Of a stretch of 5,849 nucleotides of DNA, positions 1 through 4,848 are shown piece by piece. The notes beneath the pieces are model-generated. The model saw only the letters and a program-made list of their open reading frames with translations. It had not been told where the DNA came from and made no database searches. The number at the start of each line of letters is the position of its first letter. Within the stretch, counting starts at the first letter, position 1. The stretch lies in contig WQRM01000096.1 of the NCBI GenBank assembly GCA_009786735.1, positions 1 through 5,849 of the forward strand. Direction: 5' to 3'. A program made the translations under genes and the position numbers. Origin of the DNA: Oscillospiraceae bacterium (GTDB lineage: Bacteria > Bacillota > Clostridia > Oscillospirales > Acutalibacteraceae).

Positions 1-58
1 CGGTGGGGGTGACGGTAGCGGTGACGGGGTGGTTATCGCGTAGCGTGACGGTGGGGGT
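1..58. repeat. GTGACGGT-type GC-rich direct repeats overlapping the serS 3' end
   Basis: The 10-bp word CGGTGGGGGT occurs at 1-10 and again at 49-58, and GTGACGG occurs at 9-15, 21-27 and 45-51, giving a degenerate repeat block. It runs off the left edge of the window, so its full size is unknown. The serS stop codon (33-35) and the last eight or so sense codons lie inside it. No intrinsic terminator for serS can be seen in the 32 bases available beyond the stop. Confidence 0.6.
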
Positions 59-1355
59 TCAACGATTCAGCATTCCCCATATACCCCCGCAACACTTGCG
101 GCACATGCACGCTGCCATCTGCCTGCACATGGTTTTCCAGCAAGCAAATCAGCGCGCGCGGCGGCGTAACCACGGTGTTGTTCAGCGTGTGGGCGTAGTA
201 ATTGGACCTGCGGTCCGGCTCCGTCGCTTCGCTGTGCCCCCTTACACGAATCCCAAGCCTGCGCGCTTGCGCGTCGCCCAAGTTCGAGCAACTGCCCACC
301 TCAAAGAACTTCTGTTGCCGCGGCGACCACGCTTCGATGTCCACGCTTTTCACTTTCAGGTCAGCGAGGTCACCGCTGCAGCACTCCAGCGTGCGCACGG
401 GGATTTCCAGGCTCTCAAACAGCTCCACGGTGTAGCCCAGCATCTTCTCAAACCAGTCCATGCTTTCTTCGGGCTCGCACACCACCACCATTTCCTGCTT
501 CTCAAACTGGTGCACGCGATACACACCGCGTTCTTCAATGCCATGCGCACCAACTTCCTTGCGAAAGCACGGTGAATAGCCCGTCAGCAGCTGGGGCAAG
601 CTGTCTTTTGCGTTGAGCGTGTCAATAAACTTGCCAATCATGCTGTGCTCGCTCGTGCCGATGAGATAGAGATCCTCGCCTTCGATCTTATACATCATGC
701 CTTCCATCTCCGCAAAGCTCATCACGCCGGTGACCACCGAGCTGCGAATCATGTATGGCGGGATGCAGTAGGTGAAGCCGCGTTCAATCATGAAATCGCG
801 GGCATAGCTTAGCAGTGCGCTGTGCAGCCGCGCCACGTCGCCCATGAGGTAGTAGAAGCCGTTGCCGCTGGTTTTGCGGGCGCTGTCGAGGTCAACGCCG
901 CACAAGCTTTCCATGATATCCACGTGATACGGCACATCGAAGTCCGGCGCTTTCGCCTCGCCATAGCGTGCGAGCTCCACGTTTTCGCTGTCATCGCGAC
1001 CGGTGGGCACGCTGTCGTCCATCATCTGCGGAAGCACCAGCATGATGTCGCGCACTTTCGCAGCGAGTTCTTTTTCCAGCGCGGCAAGACGATCCAACTC
1101 CGCGCCCATGGCGGCGATTTCGGCTTTTTTGGCGTTGGCTTCGTCGATTTTCTTCTGCGCCATCAGCCCGCCGATTTCTTTGCTGCCTTTATTTCTCGCG
1201 GCGCGCAGGGTTTCGGCTTGCTGCAGCGCCGCGCGGTATTGCTCATCTAGGGCGATCACGTCATCCACCAGCCCCAGCTTGTCGTGCTGAAACTTGCGCT
1301 CGATATTCGCCTTCACAGCGTCGGCGTTTTGCCGCACAAATTTGATGTCTAGCAT
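33..1355 (-). CDS. serS: Seryl-tRNA synthetase (serine--tRNA ligase)
   Basis: This class II aminoacyl-tRNA synthetase charges tRNA-Ser with serine in the cytoplasm, using ATP. The 440-residue product has the family's usual length. Residues 1-105 form the N-terminal tRNA-binding arm, rich in charged coiled-coil sequence (about 40-100). The serine-pocket TxE motif is TSE at 234-236. Motif 2 is around 264-289 (FRKEVGAHG through VHQFEKQEM). The VGSCSNLGDAQARR block is at 353-366, and motif 3 is around 391-407 (LNNTVVTPPR, then LLEN). The TSEHSM and NNTVV variants match my recollection of clostridial SerRS. The start at 1355 is backed by GAGGAG at 1364-1369 with 8-nt spacing. Two oddities: residues 374-385 (HSEATEPDRRSN) are encoded by a structured repeat, and the C-terminus after GYMG (LNPHRHATR) is encoded by another repeat. 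No convincing promoter is seen; a TATAAC hexamer at 1399-1404 lacks a -35 box. Confidence 0.97.
   Translation of the reverse strand: MLDIKFVRQNADAVKANIERKFQHDKLGLVDDVIALDEQYRAALQQAETLRAARNKGSKEIGGLMAQKKIDEANAKKAEIAAMGAELDRLAALEKELAAKVRDIMLVLPQMMDDSVPTGRDDSENVELARYGEAKAPDFDVPYHVDIMESLCGVDLDSARKTSGNGFYYLMGDVARLHSALLSYARDFMIERGFTYCIPPYMIRSSVVTGVMSFAEMEGMMYKIEGEDLYLIGTSEHSMIGKFIDTLNAKDSLPQLLTGYSPCFRKEVGAHGIEERGVYRVHQFEKQEMVVVCEPEESMDWFEKMLGYTVELFESLEIPVRTLECCSGDLADLKVKSVDIEAWSPRQQKFFEVGSCSNLGDAQARRLGIRVRGHSEATEPDRRSNYYAHTLNNTVVTPPRALICLLENHVQADGSVHVPQVLRGYMGNAESLNPHRHATR
200..237 (-). repeat. Structured 38-bp repeat, copy inside serS
   Basis: Read on the minus strand, this stretch matches 3715-3752 at 30 of 38 positions. 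It begins with the same 12 bases (GCACAGCGAAGC) and ends with AATT. It contains the hairpin GGACC-GCA-GGTCC (216-204), where the other copy has CCGCC-GCA-GGCGG, so six of the eight differences are compensatory. It keeps the serS frame open and encodes residues 374-385. That residue range aligns with a surface loop of variable length before motif 3 in SerRS proteins, as I recall them. Confidence 0.75.
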
Positions 1356-1415
1356 AGTATGTTCTCCTCATGTGAGAGTATTGGTTGTGGTGGGGGTAGT
1401 TATACCGCCGTCGCG

Positions 1416-1439
1416 TGTAGGGGCGGCAATCTGCCGCCC
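1416..1439. repeat. TGTAGGGG hairpin repeat, copy 1
   Basis: TGTAGGGGCGGC begins a 24-bp unit with a perfect 8-bp stem (GGGCGGCA 1421-1428 with TGCCGCCC 1432-1439) and a 3-nt loop. It belongs to the same family as the four copies at 4569-4832. It has no T-run on either side, so I do not call it a terminator. Units of this look are, to my knowledge, widespread small dispersed repeats in Clostridia and some other bacteria. Confidence 0.8.
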
Positions 1440-1584
1440 GTGGAGCTTTATGGCGGGCGAAAGAGCTGCGGGCGCCCCCTCAGCCGCCGCGCCAAGTCTG
1501 CTCAAGCCGCAAGTTTGGGTTCGCGGCGCCAGCTTCCCCGCACGCGGTGGAGCCGTCCGGGGTGGTGGTGGGTTTATGCGCACA
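1440..1584. other. Gene-free GC-rich spacer between parB and serS
   Basis: This is the middle of the 263-bp parB-serS gap. It is GC-rich, with short palindromic words such as GGGCGCCC near 1471-1478, but I find no SD-supported reading frame, no T-box signature and no terminator with a T-run. Reading frames that cross it have repeat-derived compositions. It is probably repeat debris, but I cannot assign it to a family. Confidence 0.4.
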
Positions 1585-1616
1585 ATTACGAATTACGCAT
1601 TACGAATTACGCATTA
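1585..1616. repeat. Tandem ATTACGAATTACGC repeat
   Basis: The 14-bp unit ATTACGAATTACGC is present twice in a row (1585-1598 and 1599-1612), followed by the start of a third (ATTA, 1613-1616). It ends two bases before the parB stop codon. Each unit contains a shorter near-repeat of ATTACG. It is AT-rich, in sharp contrast to the GC-rich DNA on both sides, and is preceded by TTTATGCG at 1573-1580. Confidence 0.8.
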
Positions 1617-1618
1617 AA

Positions 1619-2512
1619 TCACACCGTCTCCAGCAGCTTCGCAATGCGCTGCAAGTCGTCTTGGTCGTGGAAATCGATGACAAGCGTGCCGTTTTCGTTT
1701 TTGCCGCGAGTTTCCACCTTCACGCGGCGACCCATGCACTGCTCCAAGCTTAGCTGCACTTCGTCGTAGAACGAAGCACGGCGCGTTTCGCCCAAAAATC
1801 CCACCGGAGCAGGCGGCGCGGCACGCACGATGTTCTCGCGCTTCACGAGCCGTTCGGTTTCGCGCACGCTAAGCTGCAATTCCACCACCTCTTCGGCAAC
1901 GCGGTCAGCCGAAATGTGCGGGTAATCCAGCCCTAGCAGCGCGCGCGCATGCCCGGCAGAGAGCTTGCCCTGCCGCACGAACTCAATTGCGCCATTGGGC
2001 AGGTTGAGCAAACGCAACGCATTGCCCACCGCCGAGCGCGACTTACCCAGCCTGCGCGACACTTCCTCTTGCGTCAGGTCGAACGCGTCCATCAGCTGTT
2101 GATAACCTGCTGCTTCTTCAATGGGGTTGAGGTCCTCGCGCTGCAGATTCTCAATGAGCGCGGCGGCCATGGCCTCTTCGTCGGTGAAGTCGCGGATGAC
2201 CACGGGCACTTCGGCAAGCCCGGCAGCACGTGCCGCACGCCAGCGCCGCTCGCCCGCGATGATTTGATACGCGCCGCTGGGTTGTGGACGCACCAAAATG
2301 GGCTGCAGCACGCCGTGCTCGGCAATGGAGCGCGACAGTTCGCCCAGGGCATCTTCGTCGAAGCGCTGGCGGGGTTGTTCGCGGTTGGGCTCAAGATCCA
2401 TCACGCGCAGCTTCACCTGCGACAGCGAGGTGGTTTGTTCATCCAAGCCGCCGTTTTCCTCAAACAGGCTGTCCAGCCCCCGTCCTAATGCACCCTTCTT
2501 CACAGCAGGCAT
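1619..2512 (-). CDS. parB: ParB/Spo0J chromosome partitioning protein (parS-binding CTPase)
   Basis: ParB binds parS, closes into a CTP-dependent sliding clamp and acts with ParA to segregate origins. The 297-residue product is of normal length. An N-terminal ParA-contacting motif (LGRGLDSLF, 9-17) precedes the CTP-binding N domain, which has HGVLQPI at 66-72, [13 protein letters not shown] at 87-99 and ENLQRED at 121-127. The helix-turn-helix follows (about 146-170, [15 protein letters not shown]), and a C-terminal dimerisation domain covers about 250-297. At positions known to separate ParB from Noc specificity it has R159, A165, N170 and G187, with Arg and Gly in the ParB state. I chose the start at 2512 because AAAGGAG lies at 2521-2527 with 8-nt spacing and the protein then begins like other ParBs; the in-frame ATG at 2581 has no such support. 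The gene is separated from parA by 288 bp. A TACAAT hexamer at 2534-2539 is a weak -10 candidate. Confidence 0.97.
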   Translation of the reverse strand: MPAVKKGALGRGLDSLFEENGGLDEQTTSLSQVKLRVMDLEPNREQPRQRFDEDALGELSRSIAEHGVLQPILVRPQPSGAYQIIAGERRWRAARAAGLAEVPVVIRDFTDEEAMAAALIENLQREDLNPIEEAAGYQQLMDAFDLTQEEVSRRLGKSRSAVGNALRLLNLPNGAIEFVRQGKLSAGHARALLGLDYPHISADRVAEEVVELQLSVRETERLVKRENIVRAAPPAPVGFLGETRRASFYDEVQLSLEQCMGRRVKVETRGKNENGTLVIDFHDQDDLQRIAKLLETV

Positions 2513-2545
2513 ATGTCTTTCTCCTTTGTCGTGATTGTATGAATT

Positions 2546-2575
2546 GCCGCGAAGCGATTGCTCGCCGCAGGCGTC
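2546..2575 (+). repeat. Shorter copy of the structured GCA-loop repeat, upstream of parB
   Basis: GCGAAGC (2549-2555) is followed after 7 bases by a hairpin CGCC-GCA-GGCG (2563-2573). This is the same order and loop as the copy at 3715-3752, with a slightly shorter spacer. It lies just upstream of the parB ribosome binding site. Similarity outside these two blocks is low, so membership of the family is tentative. Confidence 0.45.
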
Positions 2576-2603
2576 CTTCAATACCGTATACTTCGGGACA
2601 ATT

Positions 2604-2744
2604 GCACCCCCCTGCCGCCTGCGACGGCTTCCCCTCTCTGAAGAAGGGGGCTTGGGTTGCGGCGCGCCGAAAGGTTGCGGTTGGTTTATGCTTAAGTCCC
2701 AGTCCCCCTCTTCAGAGGGGGATGTCCCGCAGGACAGGGGGTGC
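2604..2744. mobile_element. 141-bp MITE-like inverted-repeat element between parA and parB
   Basis: The ends are inverted repeats: GCACCCCCCTG (2604-2614) and CAGGGGGTGC (2735-2744), differing by one base in the C/G run. The similarity continues inward with gaps for about 45 bp on each side. Each arm has its own hairpins, for example CCCCCTCT/AGAGGGGG at 2704-2721 and TGTCC/GGACA at 2723-2736 on the right, and a C-rich to G-rich fold at 2631-2650 on the left. It has no coding capacity. No clear target-site duplication is seen. It resembles small non-autonomous elements, but its family and its mobility are inferred. Confidence 0.6.
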
Positions 2745-2762
2745 TACACGTTCCCTCGCAAT

Positions 2763-2778
2763 TGTTTCACGTGAAACA
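2763..2778. promoter_or_regulatory. parS: parS centromere site 3 (parA-parB gap)
   Basis: This is an exact 16-bp palindrome, TGTTTCACGTGAAACA, matching the well-known Bacillus-type parS consensus. Here it extends to a perfect 20-bp palindrome (2761-2780). It starts 22 bases beyond the parA stop codon. Its flank matches the other two sites: 32 of 36 positions over 2760-2795 agree with 3749-3784. Confidence 0.96.
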
Positions 2779-2800
2779 ATTTTTATGCGAACTTCGCCTG

Positions 2801-3589
2801 TCAGCGGCGCGCATAGTGCGCATGCTTGCCATTGCCTGCCAAAAATTCCCTCGCAAGCTCGATGTAGCTGGTCGTGCCGCGCGAGTGGCTGTCGTAGTAC
2901 ATCACCGGCTTGCCGAAGCTGGGGGCTTCGCTCAAGCGAACGTTGCGCGGAATGACGGCGCTATACACCCGCCGCGGGAAGAAACGCTTGACTTCGTCCA
3001 CCACCGCTTGCGTGAGGTTCAGCCGCCCGTCATACATCGTCAGCGCCACGCCCTCAATGTCGATGAGCGGATTCCACAGGCGCTTGACTTGCCGCACCGT
3101 TTGCATCAGCTGGCTCAAGCCCTCCAGCGCGAAGTATTCGCACTGAATCGGCACGAGGAACGTATCGCTGGCGACCAGAGCGTTGATGGTCACTAAGCCC
3201 AGCGTGGGCGGGCAATCCATGAAGATGAAGTCGTAGTCGTCGCGCACCAAGGCAAGCGCCTGCTTGAGTTTGCTTTCGCGTTGGTGCAGCTCGAACAGAT
3301 CCATTTCCGCGCCGGCGAGGTTGATGCTGCTGGGCAACAGGCTCAAGTTGTCGAACTGCGTGGGCACAATGGCGTCCGCCGCGCGCATGCCGCCGATGAT
3401 GACTTCATACGACGAAGCAGTGAGCTTCTTTTTGTTCACGCCGAGTCCGGTGGTGGCGTTGCCTTGGGGGTCGATGTCCGCCAGCAGCACGCGATAGCCC
3501 TCGGCGCCCACGGCGGCGGCGAGGTTCACGGCGGTGGTGGTTTTGCCTACCCCGCCCTTTTGGTTAACAATGGAAACGATTTTGCCCAT
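2801..3589 (-). CDS. parA: ParA/Soj chromosome partitioning ATPase
   Basis: This deviant Walker-A ATPase binds DNA nonspecifically as an ATP dimer and is released when ParB stimulates hydrolysis, which moves origins; in Bacillota it also modulates DnaA. The 262-residue product is of typical Soj length. It has the deviant Walker A KGGVGKTTT (11-19), Walker A' ADIDPQGN (37-44, Asp40) and Walker B FIFMDCPP (121-128, Asp125). The region with conserved basic DNA-contact residues is PRNVRLSEAPSFGKP (214-228). I chose the start at 3589 because GAGGTG precedes it with suitable spacing and the protein begins MGKIVSIVNQKGG as in the family. An in-frame ATG at 3685 would place the promoter and a terminator inside the gene. 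It has its own promoter at 3623-3651. No T-run terminator is visible after the stop. Confidence 0.98.
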   Translation of the reverse strand: MGKIVSIVNQKGGVGKTTTAVNLAAAVGAEGYRVLLADIDPQGNATTGLGVNKKKLTASSYEVIIGGMRAADAIVPTQFDNLSLLPSSINLAGAEMDLFELHQRESKLKQALALVRDDYDFIFMDCPPTLGLVTINALVASDTFLVPIQCEYFALEGLSQLMQTVRQVKRLWNPLIDIEGVALTMYDGRLNLTQAVVDEVKRFFPRRVYSAVIPRNVRLSEAPSFGKPVMYYDSHSRGTTSYIELAREFLAGNGKHAHYARR

Positions 3590-3622
3590 GGCGTTGCACC
3601 TCACATTAGTATTCTTCTTCCT

Positions 3623-3651
3623 ATTATAACATATCGCGCGGACAAGCACAA
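3623..3651 (-). promoter_or_regulatory. parA promoter (sigma-A type)
   Basis: On the minus strand the -10 box is a perfect TATAAT (3623-3628). It is preceded by 17 bases and a -35 of TTGTGC (3646-3651), which matches the consensus at its first three positions. Transcription would begin near 3616, leaving a leader of about 27 bases with the GAGGTG ribosome binding site. The promoter lies directly downstream of an intrinsic terminator, so parA transcription appears insulated from the gene before it. Confidence 0.75.
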
Positions 3652-3661
3652 GCAAAAAATG

Positions 3662-3689
3662 AAAAAAGCCTGTGATTTTACACACAGGT
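3662..3689 (-). terminator. Rho-independent terminator after the membrane protein gene
   Basis: Read on the minus strand, the stem CCTGTG (3688-3683) pairs with CACAGG (3674-3669) across an 8-base loop and is followed by CTTTTTT (3668-3662). There is no T-run on the plus strand, so the signal is directional. It closes the transcript of the gene ending at 3790 and ends just upstream of the parA -35 box. Confidence 0.75.
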
Positions 3690-3714
3690 CATAATTCTAT
3701 GCGGGTTTCGGCGC

Positions 3715-3752
3715 GCACAGCGAAGCAGCGGAGCCCCGCCGCAGGCGGAATT
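3715..3752 (+). repeat. Structured 38-bp repeat, intergenic copy abutting parS
   Basis: This is the plus-strand counterpart of the serS copy at 200-237 (30 of 38 positions identical). It starts GCACAGCGAAGC and carries the hairpin CCGCC-GCA-GGCGG at 3736-3748. Its last bases (AATT) run into the parS site that begins at 3752. It lies between the terminator and the membrane protein gene, in a stretch with no reading frame. Confidence 0.75.
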
Positions 3753-3784
3753 GTTTCACGTGAAACAAAATTTATGCGAAGTTG
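3749..3784. repeat. 36-bp direct repeat carrying parS, copy at the 3' side of the membrane protein gene
   Basis: The sequence from AATTG (3749) to GAAGTTG (3784) is identical, base for base, to 4519-4554. Only 16 of the 36 bases are the parS core; most of the rest is a downstream flank containing TTTATGCGAAGTTG. It ends 5 bases before the stop codon of the membrane protein gene, so the two copies bracket that gene. Confidence 0.9.
3752..3767. promoter_or_regulatory. parS: parS centromere site 2
   Basis: This is an exact TGTTTCACGTGAAACA palindrome, extended to 18 bp at 3751-3768. It lies in the gap between the membrane protein gene and parA, about 100 bp upstream of the parA -35 box. ParB loaded here could spread over both genes. 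Confidence 0.96.
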
Positions 3785-3789
3785 GGAGC

Positions 3790-4446
3790 TTAGTTGCGCT
3801 TTTTCTTGGTTTTGGGCAAAACTTTAGCGAAAACGTCGCCCCATGCCTCTTCTTTTGTTACAGGAATTGGCGCTGTAGTATCCAAGTACTTGGTGACAGT
3901 TTGAAAGTTGATTTTTCGTGCAACATACTCAAGCAAAGTTTTGACTGGGGACAGAAGCACCATGAAAATTTTCAAAGGACGCGTTGACCAGTATATGGCG
4001 ACGAAAGCAAAGTCCCAGCGCATGGTCGCCGAACCGACGATGAATGCGACAAGGACGCGCAAAAATAACATAACCAGAGTGGCAATTCGCGCGGTGATGC
4101 GCATCGCGATGCCATAAAATGATGTGGCGACCAGCAACGCATCGAATGCCTTGTGATTCGTTGGTTCGCGGCGATGGCTTAGGCGGATGAAGAATGATTT
4201 CAAGGGGGTAAAAACGATAAGCAAATAGGGGAGCAAAAACGCGGCTGTTCCAGCCAATCCAATTAGCCAATTGCTCGCTGAAACGGCAAAAAATAAGAAG
4301 TAAATCAGCAAAAAGATGATTACGATGAGCGTGATGGGCAACCATGAATCTTGAGCAACTAAAATGAGCGCGTGACCGCAGCTTGAACAAAAACTGTCAT
4401 CGGCTGCACCGCTAGGTCTGTTTTTACAGTTGGGGCAATGTTTCAT
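3790..4446 (-). CDS. Zinc-ribbon multi-pass membrane protein of unknown function
   Basis: I do not recognise a family for this 218-residue protein. It opens with a zinc ribbon of four cysteines in CPNC (4-7) and CSSCG (20-24). Hydrophobic segments follow at about 35-55, 59-80, 102-116, 121-141 and 147-168, giving four or five membrane passes. The loop at 82-101 is basic (KSFFIRLSHRREPTNHK), so by the positive-inside rule it and the N-terminal ribbon probably face the cytoplasm. The C-terminus ends KTKKKRN. The start at 4446 is supported by AAGGAG at 4455-4460 with 8-nt spacing. The gene has a consensus promoter, its own terminator and parS-bearing direct repeats on each side. It is AT-richer than its neighbours: 20 of 60 bases are G or C at 4261-4320, against 40 of 60 at 5401-5460 in noc. 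Part of this reflects membrane-segment codons, but acquisition from elsewhere is plausible. Confidence 0.85.
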   Translation of the reverse strand: MKHCPNCKNRPSGAADDSFCSSCGHALILVAQDSWLPITLIVIIFLLIYFLFFAVSASNWLIGLAGTAAFLLPYLLIVFTPLKSFFIRLSHRREPTNHKAFDALLVATSFYGIAMRITARIATLVMLFLRVLVAFIVGSATMRWDFAFVAIYWSTRPLKIFMVLLSPVKTLLEYVARKINFQTVTKYLDTTAPIPVTKEEAWGDVFAKVLPKTKKKRN

Positions 4447-4469
4447 GAAGCGTGCTCCTTTTTTACATA

Positions 4470-4498
4470 ATTATACCATTTTATCCTATTTTTGTCAA
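4470..4498 (-). promoter_or_regulatory. Consensus sigma-A promoter of the membrane protein gene
   Basis: On the minus strand the -35 is a perfect TTGACA (4493-4498), the spacer is 17 bases and the -10 is a perfect TATAAT (4470-4475). A TGG just before the -10 gives an extended -10 as well. Transcription would begin near 4463, just ahead of the AAGGAG at 4455-4460. A parS site lies 23 bases upstream of the -35, where bound ParB could interfere. Confidence 0.9.
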
Positions 4499-4518
4499 GG
4501 GTTTTCTGGGGAAACGCA

Positions 4519-4554
4519 AATTGTTTCACGTGAAACAAAATTTATGCGAAGTTG
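4519..4554. repeat. 36-bp direct repeat carrying parS, copy at the 5' side of the membrane protein gene
   Basis: This is identical to 3749-3784 and in the same orientation, 770 bp away. The membrane protein gene, its promoter and its ribosome binding site all lie between the two copies. The identity stops abruptly on both sides, apart from GCTTA a few bases further out on the right. Confidence 0.9.
4522..4537. promoter_or_regulatory. parS: parS centromere site 1
   Basis: This is an exact TGTTTCACGTGAAACA palindrome, extended to 18 bp at 4521-4538. It lies in the noc-to-membrane-protein gap. With the sites at 2763 and 3752 it makes a cluster of three parS sites within 1.8 kb. Confidence 0.96.
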
Positions 4555-4568
4555 TGCGCTTAGGTTTC

Positions 4569-4593
4569 GGGCGGCGTAATCGCCGCCCCTACA
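4569..4593. repeat. TGTAGGGG hairpin repeat, copy 2 (inverted)
   Basis: This copy is oriented so that CCTACA is its right end. The stem is GGGCGGCG (4569-4576) with CGCCGCCC (4581-4588) and a TAAT loop. It faces away from copy 3 across 38 bases. TTAGGTTTC just before it (4560-4568) recurs inverted at 4798-4806, weakly suggesting that 4560-4832 is one composite unit. Confidence 0.8.
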
Positions 4594-4631
4594 GGCTGAT
4601 GTTGCCAGTGAAGTTGAGTCGTGCCGCAACA

Positions 4632-4656
4632 TGTAGGGGCGGCAATTATGCCGCCC
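4632..4656. repeat. TGTAGGGG hairpin repeat, copy 3
   Basis: This copy begins TGTAGGGG and has the stem GGGCGGCA (4637-4644) with TGCCGCCC (4649-4656) and an ATTA loop. It is the same type as the copy upstream of serS. It lies in the gene-free stretch between noc and the membrane protein gene. Confidence 0.8.
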
Positions 4657-4764
4657 GAACCATAACCATCCCACAAAACCGACAAGCGAGCAAACACCGA
4701 AGTGCCTGCCCGCTCGCCGGATGATGTGGGGGTGTGAAAGAGAAAAGAAGAAAGCAAAATAATG
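4657..4764. other. Gene-free stretch between hairpin repeats
   Basis: I find no supported gene here. Two nested inverted repeats stand out: CCCACA (4670-4675) with TGTGGG (4725-4730), and inside it GCGAGC (4686-4691) with GCTCGC (4712-4717). They could fold into one interrupted stem. The rest (about 4735-4763) is purine- and A-rich. Long open frames across it are read through repeats and have no SD-supported start. Confidence 0.35.
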
Positions 4765-4832
4765 TGTAGGGGCGAACTGCGTTCGCCCGGGCGCGCGGAA
4801 ACCTAAACGGGCGAACACAGTTCGCCCCTACA
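4765..4832. repeat. Paired TGTAGGGG hairpin repeats forming a 68-bp palindrome (copies 4 and 5)
   Basis: The left arm (4765-4788) and right arm (4809-4832) are 24-bp inverted copies with one mismatch. Each arm is itself a hairpin: GGGCGAAC-TGC-GTTCGCCC on the left and GGGCGAAC-ACA-GTTCGCCC on the right. The right arm starts 17 bases downstream of the noc stop. A weak terminator role for noc is possible but there is no proper T-run. The arrangement resembles a small MITE with complete terminal inverted repeats. Confidence 0.8.
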
Positions 4833-4848
4833 TGGCGCATCGTAAAAT

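Noticed and set aside
1356..1618. T-box riboswitch upstream of serS
   Set aside because: A CCACCGCG-like word near 1543-1550 (minus strand) recalls part of a T-box, but there is no full T-box sequence, specifier stem or terminator with a T-run.
2513..2581. Longer parB start at 2581 (23 extra residues)
   Set aside because: It has no SD near it, and the extra residues read through a structured repeat and the real ribosome binding site. [13 protein letters not shown] at 2512 is a typical ParB beginning.
3590..3685. Longer parA start at 3685 (32 extra residues)
   Set aside because: The extension contains a TATAAT promoter and overlaps an intrinsic terminator, while the ATG at 3589 has an SD and the conserved family N-terminus.
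4784..4793. CGCCCGGGCG as a Noc binding site
   Set aside because: It shares only the CCCGGG centre with the known site; the A/T arms are missing and it is part of a repeat junction.
4495..4818. Open frame of about 107 codons on the minus strand between noc and the membrane protein gene
   Set aside because: It is read through the TGTAGGGG hairpin repeats, parS and the A-rich stretch, has no SD and shows repeat-derived peptide words.
4765..4832. Hairpin repeats as a noc terminator
   Set aside because: The stems are strong but are not followed by a T-run on the minus strand; only GTTTAGGTTT follows.
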